From Verrucomicrobiota bacterium (GTDB lineage: Bacteria > Verrucomicrobiota > Verrucomicrobiia > Limisphaerales > Fontisphaeraceae), in contig JBAXGN010000011.1 in assembly GCA_037139415.1 (NCBI GenBank), forward strand, positions 1 through 64,000: a stretch of 64,000 nucleotides of DNA. Reading direction: 5' to 3'. A model generated the notes under the pieces. The model did not search any database, was not told the origin of the DNA, and saw nothing but the letters and a program-made list of their open reading frames with translations. Numbering within the stretch: the stretch's first letter is position 1; every line of letters starts with the position of its first letter. This document shows positions 44,201 through 52,636 of the stretch, in pieces. Position numbers and translations under genes: made by a program.

Positions 44201-44535
44201 AACGCGCTCACCCCGATGCTGGTCACCCGGTTGCCGAGGGTGAGGCTGGTCAGGCTCGAACAGGAATTAAAGGAGTAATTCCCGATGTCGGTCACCGTGT
44301 CTGGGATGGTGATGCTGGTAATGGTGGATTTGGACTGGAACGCCCGGTCGCCGATGGTCGTCACGGACACCCCGGAAAAATTGTCCGGGATAACCACATC
44401 CCCGCCGGGACCGTTATATCCTGTGATGGTGACCCCGGTGAGGTAGGTGGTGTATATAAATTGGGCCTGCAACGCAACGGGCAAGGCCAACAGTAGCATG
44501 GGGAGCGTCAGAAATCGAAGGTGGTAGTTACGCAT
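38257..44535 (-). CDS. Giant secreted BspA-type leucine-rich-repeat protein
   Basis: 2,092 residues from the ATG at 44535, where a signal peptide starts (MRNYHLRFLTLPMLLLALP); the frame is open to 44685. Nearly the whole protein is LRR_5 repeats of about 23 residues. These are grouped into six large sections, each opening with a variant of YTTNNGTITITGYTG-GGAV-IP-TLTGLPVTSIGDGAF and most closing with a GTxGWDxxxAGLQP-type spacer. The C-terminal 70 residues (FQFPITGTSNLVIVVEGCTD, ending TTRFYRLSSP) form a tail I recognise as recurrent in secreted proteins of this phylum. No sortase or PEP-CTERM motif. Probably a surface adhesin or ligand-binding fibre. Antisense open frames here are a by-product of the repeats. 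Confidence 0.88.
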   Translation of the reverse strand: MRNYHLRFLTLPMLLLALPVALQAQFIYTTYLTGVTITGYNGPGGDVVIPDNFSGVSVTTIGDRAFQSKSTITSITIPDTVTDIGNYSFNSCSSLTSLTLGNRVTSIGVSAFQGCTNLTSLTLPNSVSTLADSAFAYCPALRTATIGDGVTMIGPNAFELCYRLTNVTLGTNVHSIGNYAFDQCPSLTSITIPDRVNSLGMSAFNGCSNLSIATIGNGLTSIPNWTFNQCTSLSNVLIGSSVTSLGDYAFQYCSSLTNVTIPNSVTNIGFSTFYACSSLTNITLSTNLITIGSWAFRFCGGLASIAISNRVTHLGDMAFQSCTNLLSVVLGSSATNNGMYLFDSCPNLAVITVDPANPIYSSLDGVWFNKDQTVLLQCPAGRPGAYTVPNGVTNIASYAFAACHNLTNATLPDSVRLVGSYAFQSCINLTSMTIGSNVSSVGISALSGCTNLTALYFQGNAPRTDWSTFSGDANAVIYYLAGTTGWSDPTFYGVPTVMIYLTPPFTYTTNNGTINLTGYTGIRGAVNIPSTLNGLPVTSIGDAAFRWNGNLTRVTIPSSVITIADSAFYNCYSLGSVTLGTNVTSIGNSAFAACFGLTNIVIPDSVTNLGDAVFGGCSSMAEISVGANNSFYSSADGVLFDKPQTLVVECPAGKTGSYTIPGGVTRVGVGAFNGCAGLGSVSIPDSVTSIGDSGFRDCTGLTNVTIGNGVTNLERMSFWGCSSLTTITIPNSVVTIGAHAFYYCTGLTNASIGNHVASIGDVGFCNCTNLTAIYFSGDAPTLGSDVFTGDDQVTVYRPADAAGWGPTFGGRTTVSVYAPVPYLYTTNNGTITITGYSGPGGIITIPATLTGRAVTSLGAGAFQHNGSLTNIFIPDGVTNIGSSAFASCTNLTSITIPNGVTSIGDGTFASCSSLTNVSLGYGVTSIGTNAFNACTSLGGLVLPNSLLTVSSGAFSGCLALTNLTIPNQVTSLGNQAFADCASLASAVIGSHVTSLGSYAFANCTNLTAVYFQGNAPTSDATPFMNDNRLTLYCLAGTLGWDAGLAGLQPVWLFPPVPFICTTNNGTLTIVSYTGDGGAVTIPATVNGLPVTSIGDVVFQQNGTLTSVTIPASITNIGAYAFANCTNLAAVYFFGNAPVVDASLFNGDSQLTLYRLAGTMGWDAGLAGLQPLLLYPPVPYTYTTNNGTITITGYSGVGGAVVLPATITGLPVTGIGAGAFQYNTNLTSITFTPSITDIGINAFDSCTSLGSVTLPDSVTDIRDGAFNACLGLTNLLFGNSVTNIGTNAFNSCTNLTRLAIPSTVITLGGGAFAGCLALGSVTIPNHVTSIGSHAFDACSSLATVTVGSAVTNIGPYAFANCPNLLTIYFHGNAPAADSSVFVGDDHVTLYCFLGTTGWDTAFAGLQPVLVYPPVPYTYTTNNGTITITSYTGGEGAVAIPSTITGLPVTSLGDGAFQQNSGLTDVIIPISVTNLGISVFASCSNLTGVTLSDGLLRLGGGVFDSCTSLGRITLPDSVSEIGDGAFKSCSGLTNVILGTKVAILGNNVFNSCSRLPGILLPGTVTSLGDSVFASCTSLTDVTIPGAVTNLGNNAFNACTALTNVSLPTNLTSLADGVFAGCTGLPTITIPNQVVSLGNNAFNGCPSLTNVSLSLSLTSLGDGAFQSCANLANVTIPSNVTNIGNSAFASCDSLTRMAIPNSVIQISDAAFAYCHGLTNVTISASVTSIGGWVFYYCTSLLAITVDAQNAAFCSTNGILFDKLQTRLIQYPPAKTESSYIIPNTVTNIGDWAFMEAVILADITIPASVTSIANGVFAYCASLTNAPIPNTVLSIGNYGFYCCSKLTSVTIPNSVLSLGYASFNNCGGLTNVAIGSGVTRIDNPSFFNCPSLLAITVAPQNSAYGSVDGVLIDKSRATLIQYPAGRAASRYATPSNVTNIGNLSFAFCANLTSVFIGPNVIGIEDIAFYSCSSLAGIYFLGNAPIPGSGIFAFDDTATVYYLPGTTNWGATFGGLPTLLWNPKAQTSTPGFGIRTNGFQFPITGTSNLVIVVEGCTDLVNPVWIPLQTNTLTGSPAVFRDSKWTNSTTRFYRLSSP

Positions 44536-45178
44536 AAATGTTTTTTTCAAAAAGTGTACGAGCATTGTCACGGAATTCGGTTCGGCTCGGAAAACGGCAG
44601 CGAAGGGCTGGGGCATTTCCCATCGCCCAATCCTATCAACGCCTCCAATTCCGCTCGCCCGGCATCGTGGCCGAAGGTATTCCAAACTGCCACCCTCACC
44701 GCTTCCGATCTCTTGGTGAACCGACCTCGTTGGTTCCGGGATTGCGAAAATTGATAACTTCTTCCATTCATCTGCATGTGGAGAGTAATGGTGGCCCCGT
44801 CGCAGTCAAGTTAATAAAGTTAAAAAATTACTTTTGGGCGTCCTTCAGCTGTTCACTTGTAGCATTGCGGTAAAACAATTGCGGTTAAACGCACTGCTTT
44901 TGGCTCACCATTCATGGGTGATGAACCGATGCCACCACCGGTGGGGAAGCAATCGTGCATGGTTGCAAAGGTAATCATGAGTATTGAGTTTTAACCGCCG
45001 ATTTGACATCTTCGGCAAGGAACGCAACCGATCAAGAGAACGTTCGAAACTGAAGCATACATGAAAACGTCGAAAACCGAAATTTTGGTGGCAGCATCTG
45101 GTTCGCTAGACGTTGCGCCGCGGAGGCTCGCTTGCGCCCGGTACCGGTTTGCCCTCTAATCCCGATGACAATGCATCC
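44536..45178. other. Noncoding region between divergent LRR and esterase genes
   Basis: It holds the second copy of the leader element and, on the minus strand from 44777, a frame (MQMNGRSYQFSQSRNQRG) resembling the N-terminus of the PEP-CTERM protein at 22612. That frame does not reach a signal peptide and appears to be a relic of the shared leader block. Promoters for both flanking genes must lie here. Confidence 0.55.
44894..44957 (-). repeat. Conserved leader element, copy 2 (possible structured RNA)
   Basis: Nearly identical to 22724-22787. The closing stem is kept with one T-G wobble in place of T-A, which is compatible with selection on RNA structure. It lies upstream of the giant LRR gene on the same strand. 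Confidence 0.6.
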
Positions 45179-46834
45179 ATGAACATCATGAAAAAAATCT
45201 TAATGCTGAGTGTGGGCATCCTGGCTGTCACGGTCCCTGCCGCGCACGCGGACGTCCGGCTGCCGGGCGTATTCGCCGATCATCTGGTGCTCCAACGCGG
45301 GGTCCAATTGCCCATCTGGGGGACTGCGGACCCCGGCGAAGGCGTCACTGTGAAACTCGCGGAGCAAAGCGTGAAAACCGTGGCGGACGCAGATGGCAAA
45401 TGGCGGGTTGAACTGGCCGCGCTTGCAGCGGACACCGCCCCATTGACCCTGACGGTGAGCGGAAAGAACACGCTCACGTTTTCAGATGTGCTGGTGGGCG
45501 AGGTGTGGCTCGCCTCGGGGCAGTCGAACATGGGTTCCCCGGTGAGTTCCCTGCCCAATGCCGAGGCGGTGCTGGCGCAAGCGGAGGATGCCGAATTGCG
45601 TTTCTTCACCGTCACTAAAAAGACCGCCGCCGAGCCGCAAACCGATCTGATGGGAAAATGGGAGGCGTCCAATCCGCAAACCGCCAAGGGTTTTTCCGCC
45701 GTGGCGTATTATTTCGCGCGGGAACTGCGCCGCACCCGGAAATGTCCCGTGGCGGTGCTGCACGGTTCGTGGGGCGGAACACCCATTGAAACGTGGATCA
45801 GCCTGGACGGGTTGAAACGGGAGCCGCCGTTGACCAAAACGCTGGAGCAATGGGAAAAGGCGGCCGGGCAATACCGTAAAGTCCAAGCCGATCCAAAAAT
45901 CGCCACGGATTATGTCGCGGAACTTCAGCGTTGGAAAAAAGAAGTCGAGTCGTCATTCAATGCGGCCAGCAAGGCTTACAACGCGGCCAAGGCAGCCGGA
46001 AAGCCGGTCGGCGAAAAGCCGAAGCCCGCCTGGCCCGAGCCGACGAACCCCGACCCGATGGGGATGCCGTCGCCTTCAAGGCGTCCGCAAACGCCGGCGG
46101 TGAGTTTTAACGGCATGATTGCGCCGCTGACGCCGTATGCGATTCGCGGCGTCATCTGGTACCAAGGGGAGGCGAACGGCAGCGCCGGGCTCGATTATCG
46201 CGCGCTCTTCCCGCGCCTGATTCAGGATTGGCGGCGGCATTGGGGAACCGAGTTTCCCTTCCTGTACGTCCAATTGCCCGCTTGTGGCACTGATCCCGGC
46301 CCGGTCGCCGAAAGCGGCTGGCCCTGGACGCGGGAGGCACAATGCCTGGCGCTCAGCGAACCCCGCACGGGCATGGCCATCACCATTGACGTGGGCGATC
46401 CGAATAACGTCCACCCCGCCGACAAATTCGACGTGGGCCAACGGCTGGCGCTGCTCGCGCGCAGAGATGTGTATGGCGAGAAAATTGTTGCCTCGGGTCC
46501 GTTGTTTCGTGCGTTTGTGGTCGAGGGGGATAAAATCCGTCTCCATTTTCGCGAGTTGGGTGGCGGACTGACGCCCGGTCAGGCGCCATGGCGCGCCGCC
46601 GGGGGCGAACCATTGCCCACCGACCGTTTGATCGGTTTTTATATCGCCGGTGAAGACCATAAATGGGTCGCGGCCGAGGCGAAGATCGAAGGTGATAGCG
46701 TGCTCGTTGCCAACGCTGCCGTGCCCAAGCCGCGCGCGGTGCGCTACGGCTGGTCCAGTTCACCTCGCTGCAATCTTTACAACCGGGAAGGCTTGCCCGC
46801 GTCACCTTTCCGCACCGACACCTGGCCAAAATGA
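45179..46834 (+). CDS. Secreted sialate O-acetylesterase-type carbohydrate esterase
   Basis: About 551 residues from the ATG at 45179; an ATG at 45188 is equally possible. The signal peptide ends VPAAHAD. SGNH-hydrolase blocks: GEVWLASGQSNMG with the catalytic serine, GSWGGTPIETWIS, VIWYQGEANG, and the late NVHPADKFDVGQRLAL with the His. A Lys/Pro/Ala-rich insertion (about residues 250-290) separates blocks. The family removes acetyl groups from sialic acids or, in environmental bacteria, from plant glycans; the adjacent GH10 xylanase suggests acetylated xylan. Its stop overlaps the xylanase start (ATGA). Confidence 0.88.
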   Translation: MNIMKKILMLSVGILAVTVPAAHADVRLPGVFADHLVLQRGVQLPIWGTADPGEGVTVKLAEQSVKTVADADGKWRVELAALAADTAPLTLTVSGKNTLTFSDVLVGEVWLASGQSNMGSPVSSLPNAEAVLAQAEDAELRFFTVTKKTAAEPQTDLMGKWEASNPQTAKGFSAVAYYFARELRRTRKCPVAVLHGSWGGTPIETWISLDGLKREPPLTKTLEQWEKAAGQYRKVQADPKIATDYVAELQRWKKEVESSFNAASKAYNAAKAAGKPVGEKPKPAWPEPTNPDPMGMPSPSRRPQTPAVSFNGMIAPLTPYAIRGVIWYQGEANGSAGLDYRALFPRLIQDWRRHWGTEFPFLYVQLPACGTDPGPVAESGWPWTREAQCLALSEPRTGMAITIDVGDPNNVHPADKFDVGQRLALLARRDVYGEKIVASGPLFRAFVVEGDKIRLHFRELGGGLTPGQAPWRAAGGEPLPTDRLIGFYIAGEDHKWVAAEAKIEGDSVLVANAAVPKPRAVRYGWSSSPRCNLYNREGLPASPFRTDTWPK

Positions 46835-48045
46835 AAACATCAAGTCCCCTCAACTTCGTTATATCCATGAACCACCAACGCCGGCATCAAACCGGCACGC
46901 AAGCGACGCGGGCATTCCGAGCGCTTGGGCCGTGTATTCTTTTAACGCTCATCATTCAGTTCGTTGGGCTTCCCGCGCGCAGTGCCGGGCCGGAGGCGCG
47001 ACGTTCTTTGCGCGCTGCCGCTACGGGATTATTTCCCGTCGGTGTCGGTATCAGTGACCGCATTCCGGAGCGGGCGGAGGACTGGCCGCTGCTCACCACG
47101 CAATTCGGCGCGGTGACGCCGGAGAATTGCCTGAAACCCGATCCGGTGCAGAAGGAGGAAGGGAAATTCAATTTTACCCAGCCTGATGCATTTGTAAATT
47201 TCGCCACCTCGAACCATCTTCAGATGGTGGGGCATTGCCTGGTCTGGGCGAAGGATGACCGCACACCGCCGTGGTTCTATCGCGATGGCACCAATCCCGT
47301 CAGCCGCGAACTGCTCCTGGCACGCATGAAGACGTATATCGAGACGGTGGCGGGACGCTACCGTGGCCGCATTGCGATGTGGGACGTGGTGAATGAGGCA
47401 CTGGATGACGGCACGAATTTCCTGCGCCCCTCCGGCTGGAGCGCGGTCTGCGGCGAAGAGTTCATTGCCCGGGCGTTCGAGCAGGCGCACGCGGCGGACC
47501 CGCAGGCGCTGCTCATCTACAACGACTACAACAACGAGCTGCCAGCCAAGCGCGCCAAACAGATCCGGCTGGTGCGTTCGCTGCGGGAGAAACACGTGCC
47601 CATTCACGCCATCGGTTTGCAGGGTCACTACGAGATTGACCGCCTGCCGCTGGCGGAACTCGAAGCCACGCTCGTCGCCATGCGGGAGATGGGCGTGAAA
47701 GTGGTGGTGTCTGAGTTGGATATTGATGTGATCCCGCGAGGCGGATGGTGGGCGGATGGCGGCAAGCGGCGCGAGGAACTCGCCAAACTCGATCCTTACC
47801 GCGACGGTTGCCCGCCAGAAATCCTAAAACGGCAGGCCGAGCAATATGCCCAACTTTTCCGCCTGTTCCGCAAACACGCGGATGTCATCGCGCGCGTCTC
47901 GTTCTGGAACCTGCACGACGGCCAAAGCTGGCTGAACACGTTTCCCTGGAAACGGGTGAATCACCCGCTGCTCTTTGATCGTGAGGGAAAACCGAAGCCA
48001 GCGTTTGACGCAGTGATGGACGCGTTGCAGCGTGTGAAACCATGA
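46831..48045 (+). CDS. GH10 endo-1,4-beta-xylanase
   Basis: 404 residues with a long N-terminal leader (hydrophobic core ILLTLIIQFVGLPA; start at 46831 or at the in-frame ATG 46867). Full GH10 set: VTPENCLKPD, GHCLVWAKDDRTPPWF, acid/base glutamate in MWDVVNEAL, YNDYNNE, LQGHYEID, nucleophile glutamate in VVVSELDID, and WNLHDGQSWLN near the C-terminus. Known reaction: internal hydrolysis of beta-1,4-xylan. It is translationally coupled to the esterase upstream, giving a compact acetyl-xylan degradation pair. Confidence 0.93.
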   Translation: MKTSSPLNFVISMNHQRRHQTGTQATRAFRALGPCILLTLIIQFVGLPARSAGPEARRSLRAAATGLFPVGVGISDRIPERAEDWPLLTTQFGAVTPENCLKPDPVQKEEGKFNFTQPDAFVNFATSNHLQMVGHCLVWAKDDRTPPWFYRDGTNPVSRELLLARMKTYIETVAGRYRGRIAMWDVVNEALDDGTNFLRPSGWSAVCGEEFIARAFEQAHAADPQALLIYNDYNNELPAKRAKQIRLVRSLREKHVPIHAIGLQGHYEIDRLPLAELEATLVAMREMGVKVVVSELDIDVIPRGGWWADGGKRREELAKLDPYRDGCPPEILKRQAEQYAQLFRLFRKHADVIARVSFWNLHDGQSWLNTFPWKRVNHPLLFDREGKPKPAFDAVMDALQRVKP

Positions 48046-48126
48046 CCCGGCTTATTTGTCCGCGAATGATGCGAATCCACACGCTGCACGTTTCTTATAC
48101 TGGTATTCTTCGTTTAATCAAACCGG

Positions 48127-50484
48127 TCAATGTTTGATGTTTAACGTCATAACCCCGCCCTGGCTGGCGTTGCTCACCAGCATCTGGTATCGCGCCAGCC
48201 AGCCGGTCAACTCGCGTTTTACCGGGTGGAAGGTCTTCCGGCGCTCGGCCAATTCGCTTTCCGACACCAAAATGTCTATGCGACGATGCGGGAAGTCTAT
48301 GCGCACGCGGTCGCCTTCCTTGAGCAGTCCGATCGGGCCGCCCTCTGCCGCCTCGGGTGAGACGTGGCCGATGCAGGCGCCCGCCGTGCCGCCACTGAAA
48401 CGCCCGTCGGTGACGAGCGCCACTTTGTCGCCTAAGCCCATGCCGACGATGTAGCTGGTGGGGGAGAGCATTTCCTGCATGCCGGGGCCGCCGCGCGGCC
48501 CTTCGTTGCGGATGATGGCCACGTCGCCCGCCTTGACCTTACCGGCCAGGATGCCCGCGCAGGCGTCGTCCTGGCTTTCAAAGATGACGCACGGCCCTTC
48601 AAACACAAAGTTCGCGCCGCAATACGCCTTGAAACCCTCGCTGATACCGGCGGTTTTGATGACGCAGCCTTCCGGGGCCAGTTGCCCGTAAAGGATGGAA
48701 AGACCGCCATCCTGGGTGTACGCCGTCGGCTGGGTGCGAATGCAGTCCAGCGGCTTGAACATGAAGGCCGGATCGTACGGCATGAGGCCCGAGGCTTGTG
48801 CCTCGCCAAGCGGGGCGGGCCGCCCCTCGTAATACGCCTTGGCGATCAGCCCGCGGCGATAGGTGGAAATACGCACCAAACTGCGGCGCGTTTTCACCCC
48901 GCCTTTGGCGTATTGCCAGAATAGCAACACCGGGGTTTGCTTGAGTGATGCCAGTTCCGCGCGCACCATGCCGTGCGCGTCCTTGAAACTCTGCTCCAGC
49001 CAGGCGCGGATTTCCGCGTGGCCATGGATCGTTCTGCCCGGCTCGACTTGCAGTTCGGCATTTTCATCATACGCGGCCACTTGCGATTCCACATCGCCCG
49101 CGTTCCAGCCCGCAGCGGCGCGCCAGAGGGTCACGGCACGTTCATCGCCAGCAAAGAACAGCATGGGTTTGGGCACCAGATTGCCGCTGGCGGTGCGGCC
49201 GGCCGGTCCCAGCTTGTCGTTGGGATCCAGCACGAGCGCAGAAGCGCCGGACACCCGGATGGTTTTGGCCAGCATGGTGCAGCGTGAGGAACGGATGTCC
49301 CACTCGTCAATATTCTCGCCCAGGCTCTTGCCCGTGACGGTTTTGCAGGCGGTGGTCAGAATGCGCTCCGCCCGCGGGGTCATGCTATGGAGCGGCTTGT
49401 CGTGATTCCAGCCATTGTGTTCATCCAAGCGTTTGAGTTCGCCCAGGATGGTATGGATGCCACCGGCGCGATGCACGTCCTGCACGTGGTAGTTGGAGGA
49501 GGGGGATACCTTGCAGATGCAGGGCACGCGACGGGAAAGGGTGTCAATGCGTTTGATGTCGTAGGCGATGCCGGCCTCGCGGGCGATGGCCAGTGTGTGC
49601 AGAATGGTGTTGGTGGAGCCGCCCATGGCGACATCCAAGGCCAAGGCGTTGTCGAAGGCCTCGATGGTGGCAATATCGCGCGGCTTGAGGTCCCATTCCA
49701 CGAGCTTGAGAATCATGTCGGCCGCGCGGCGATAGAGGGCCTCGCGCTCCTTGGAGACGGCCAGGATGGTGCCGTTGCCGGGCAGCGCCATGCCGAGCGC
49801 TTCGCACAAACAGTTCATCGAGTTGGCGGTGAACATGCCGGAGCAGGAACCACAGGTTGGGCAGGCGGTCTTTTCCAGTTTGTCCAGGTCGGCGGCGGTG
49901 ATTTTGCCACTCTGAAGTTCCGCCACGCCTTTGAACACCGAGATGAGATCGGACTTCTTGGAGCCGGGTTGCAGATGCGCGGGCAGATCCCCCTCGGTAG
50001 TTTGCTCGGCAATCCCAGCGGCCATGGGCCCGCCGCTGACAAAGATGGTGGGGAGATTCACACGCATAGCGGCCATCAACATGCCTGGCACGATTTTATC
50101 GCAGTTGGGGATGCAGACCATACCATCAAAACAATGGGCCATCACCATGGTTTCGACGCAATCGGCGATCAGCTCGCGGGAGGGCAGGGAATACTTCATG
50201 CCGCCGTGGCCCATGGCGATGCCATCATCCACGCCAATGGTGTTGAAGATGAACGGCACACCGCCCGCTTCGCGGACCATGCGCTTGACCAGCGCGCCGA
50301 CCTCGTTCAGGTGGGCGTGCCCGGGAATGCAATCCGTGTAACTGTTGACGATGGCGATAAAGGGCTTGTTAAAATCCTCATCGGACTCAATGGAGCCGGT
50401 GGCGCGCAACAGACTGCGGTGCGGCGCACGTTCAAACCCTTTTTTAATCGTATCAGAGCGCATAGTATTCATAGTTTTAGCCAT
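48127..50484 (-). CDS. ilvD: Dihydroxy-acid dehydratase with an inserted NTF2/SnoaL-like domain
   Basis: 785 residues against the usual 550-620. The N-terminal catalytic half (1-393) has [25 protein letters not shown] and [18 protein letters not shown], which supply the Fe-S cysteines, up to VTGKSLGEN. The C-terminal half resumes at 580 ([20 protein letters not shown]) and contains [36 protein letters not shown]. Between them (394-579) is an extra segment whose centre (about 445-555: [40 protein letters not shown]) resembles a SnoaL/NTF2-like fold. Known reaction: 2,3-dihydroxy-isovalerate to 2-oxoisovalerate in branched-chain amino-acid synthesis. The frame is uninterrupted, so a fusion is more likely than an error. 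Confidence 0.9.
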   Translation of the reverse strand: MAKTMNTMRSDTIKKGFERAPHRSLLRATGSIESDEDFNKPFIAIVNSYTDCIPGHAHLNEVGALVKRMVREAGGVPFIFNTIGVDDGIAMGHGGMKYSLPSRELIADCVETMVMAHCFDGMVCIPNCDKIVPGMLMAAMRVNLPTIFVSGGPMAAGIAEQTTEGDLPAHLQPGSKKSDLISVFKGVAELQSGKITAADLDKLEKTACPTCGSCSGMFTANSMNCLCEALGMALPGNGTILAVSKEREALYRRAADMILKLVEWDLKPRDIATIEAFDNALALDVAMGGSTNTILHTLAIAREAGIAYDIKRIDTLSRRVPCICKVSPSSNYHVQDVHRAGGIHTILGELKRLDEHNGWNHDKPLHSMTPRAERILTTACKTVTGKSLGENIDEWDIRSSRCTMLAKTIRVSGASALVLDPNDKLGPAGRTASGNLVPKPMLFFAGDERAVTLWRAAAGWNAGDVESQVAAYDENAELQVEPGRTIHGHAEIRAWLEQSFKDAHGMVRAELASLKQTPVLLFWQYAKGGVKTRRSLVRISTYRRGLIAKAYYEGRPAPLGEAQASGLMPYDPAFMFKPLDCIRTQPTAYTQDGGLSILYGQLAPEGCVIKTAGISEGFKAYCGANFVFEGPCVIFESQDDACAGILAGKVKAGDVAIIRNEGPRGGPGMQEMLSPTSYIVGMGLGDKVALVTDGRFSGGTAGACIGHVSPEAAEGGPIGLLKEGDRVRIDFPHRRIDILVSESELAERRKTFHPVKRELTGWLARYQMLVSNASQGGVMTLNIKH

Positions 50485-51188
50485 TATAAAGTTGAACGTT
50501 TACTATAATGCCGAATTTGCTTTTGAAAAGCATTTCTTGCAGGAGCGCGGGCAAGGCGGTGGCCGTCGGGCGAACAATTATGCAGAAAATTGTAACCAAA
50601 AGAAGCTGGGGCCAGGGCGGAGCAGGGCTGCATCAAGCGCGTTGGTGCGTTACGAATACTATGAGGTGGACAGGGTCTGTGGTTGTGTACCCCCTCACCT
50701 GTATCCTCTCCCTCGGGGAGAGGATTGCATTATCCGGCTGAGGGAATCGGCTTAATCGCTTCACTTTCTTGCGGGTAATTCCGCGGCCATGAGAACACCC
50801 GAACCGCCGCTTCCAGCTTGAACCAAACCGAGCTTGAGGCAGCCCTGAGGGCGGAGAATAACCGCAAAAGAACGCAACGGTGGATGCAAGTACAGGCATC
50901 CGGAGGAAGGCCAGTCTCAAAATTTCAAATTGCAGAGGATGGGAGTTATGGGATGCAGGGGGACCATGGACTGTTTGCCGCTGTGATTTCGGGCCATGAG
51001 AGGCGGTAATTAGAGACTCCCCTCCGAGGATTGTCGCCGGTGCTACCAATAACTACGGCTTGACTCGTTGACACAGGGTTCTAACCTTCCAGACATGAGA
51101 GCCACGATATTTATACAAAAAACTGGCAGGCGGGAGTTGCACCCGGATGGGGCCTGTGCCAAGCTGAACCAATAAACAAGCATAAAAC
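50485..51188. other. 704-bp noncoding region
   Basis: Lies between divergent ilvD-type and discoidin genes. No supported gene. A near-perfect hairpin (CCTCTCCC-TCG-GGGAGAGG, 50705-50723) sits in a CCCTCACC...GAGGG context typical of dispersed palindromic units. Confidence 0.5.
50705..50723. repeat. 8-bp stem palindromic unit
   Basis: CCTCTCCC and GGGAGAGG with a TCG loop. No T tract follows, so a palindromic repeat is likelier than a terminator. Confidence 0.45.
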
Positions 51189-52610
51189 ATGAAACGCAGG
51201 ATTCTTATGAAAATCAAACTTTCCAGTTCGTTGGCGCTGACGTTGAGTATGACGGTTGTGCTGGCATTGTTTGGCGCGGCAGCACGGGTAAGCGCGGTGG
51301 ACCCCGTCTCGCTCAAAGTGGTCAAGGTGGATAGCGAGGAAACTGCCGGGGAAGACGGCAAAGGGGCCAATGCGGTGGACGGCGACCCCAACACCAAGTG
51401 GCACACCCAATGGCAGGATAATAGTCCGGGGTACCCGCACGAAATCATCATTGAGCTGAGTCGGGCGTGCAAGATCCAGGGCTTCACGTATCTGCCCCGT
51501 CAGGATGATACGGAGAATGGCAACATCAAAGATTACGAATTCTATGTGAGTGAGGATGGCAAGGAATTCGGGTCGCCGGTGAAGAAAGGCGCGTTTGAGC
51601 GGAGCAAGGGAAAGAAAACGGTGGTCTTCCAGCCAAAGGCCTGCAAATTCGTCAAGCTCAAGGCGCTCTCGGAAATCAACGACCAAGCGTGGGCGGCAGC
51701 GGCGGAAATCGGCGTGATCCAGGAAGGGGAAAAGGTGGTGATCAAACCCACCTTGAAAGTGGTCAAGGTGGATAGCGAGGAGACCGCCGGGGAAGATGGC
51801 AAGGGCGCGAATGCGGTGGACGGCGATCCCAACACCAAATGGCACACGCAATGGCAGGATAACAGCCCGTCGCATCCGCATGAAATCATCATCGAACTGG
51901 ACCCGCCCGCCAAAATTCAGGGGTTTACCTATCTGCCCCGCCAGGATGACGGCGAGAACGGCAGCATCAAAGATTATGAATTTTATGTCAGCGATGACGG
52001 TAAGGAATTTGGGCAACCGGTTGCGAAGGGCGCCTTTGCCGGAGGCAAGGATAAGAAGACGGTGTTGTTTGAACTGAAGCAGTGCCGGTTCGTCAAACTC
52101 AAGGCGCTTTCGGAACTGGCCGACCAAGCGTGGACCTCGGCGGCGGAAATTGGCGTGGTGGCGGAAGGGGAAAAGGTGAGCATCAAACCCGTGCTCAAAG
52201 TTGTCAAAGCGGACAGCGAAGAAACCGCCGGGGAAGATGGCAAGGCCGCCAACGCGGTGGACGGTGATCCCAACACCAAATGGCATACCCAATGGCAGGA
52301 TAACAGCCCGGGTTATCCGCATGAAATCATCATCGAACTGAATCCGCCTGGAAAAATCACCGGGTTCACGTATCTGCCCCGCCAGGATGAAGGCGAAAAT
52401 GGCACCATCAAGGATTATGAGTTTTATGTGAGCGAGGACGGCAAGGAATTCGGGCAACCGGTGAAAAAAGGCACGTTTGAATCCGGCAAGACGAAGAAGA
52501 CGGTGATATTCGACGCCACGGCCTGCAAATTCATCAAGCTCAAGGCGCTCTCCGAGGTGAACAACCAGGCCTGGGCCTCAGCGGCGGAGATTGATGTCAT
52601 TCCCGAATAG
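51189..52610 (+). CDS. Secreted protein with three tandem discoidin (F5/8 type C) domains
   Basis: 473 residues. Signal peptide to about residue 36. Three copies of one domain begin at residues 42, 189 and 336 with LKVVKVDSEETAG (or VVKADSEETAG); each contains AVDGDPNTKWHTQWQDNSP, GFTYLPRQDD and IKDYEFYVSEDGKEFG. The spacing is exactly 147 residues (441 bp). The fold is that of galactose-binding/CBM32 modules. There is no catalytic domain, so it is a binding or bridging protein at the surface, in keeping with nearby carbohydrate enzymes. The start could also be the ATG at 51207. Confidence 0.88.
   Translation: MKRRILMKIKLSSSLALTLSMTVVLALFGAAARVSAVDPVSLKVVKVDSEETAGEDGKGANAVDGDPNTKWHTQWQDNSPGYPHEIIIELSRACKIQGFTYLPRQDDTENGNIKDYEFYVSEDGKEFGSPVKKGAFERSKGKKTVVFQPKACKFVKLKALSEINDQAWAAAAEIGVIQEGEKVVIKPTLKVVKVDSEETAGEDGKGANAVDGDPNTKWHTQWQDNSPSHPHEIIIELDPPAKIQGFTYLPRQDDGENGSIKDYEFYVSDDGKEFGQPVAKGAFAGGKDKKTVLFELKQCRFVKLKALSELADQAWTSAAEIGVVAEGEKVSIKPVLKVVKADSEETAGEDGKAANAVDGDPNTKWHTQWQDNSPGYPHEIIIELNPPGKITGFTYLPRQDEGENGTIKDYEFYVSEDGKEFGQPVKKGTFESGKTKKTVIFDATACKFIKLKALSEVNNQAWASAAEIDVIPE
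51312..52610 (+). repeat. Three 441-bp tandem repeats encoding discoidin domains
   Basis: Units begin at 51312, 51753 and 52194, with no indels between them. High DNA similarity indicates recent duplication or homogenisation. Confidence 0.92.
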
Positions 52611-52636
52611 CGCGATTCACTCACCCAAAGCAGGGA

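Noticed and set aside
50818-51009. 63-codon frame upstream of the discoidin gene
   Set aside because: No Shine-Dalgarno, no domain and no neighbouring context; random length for this GC content.
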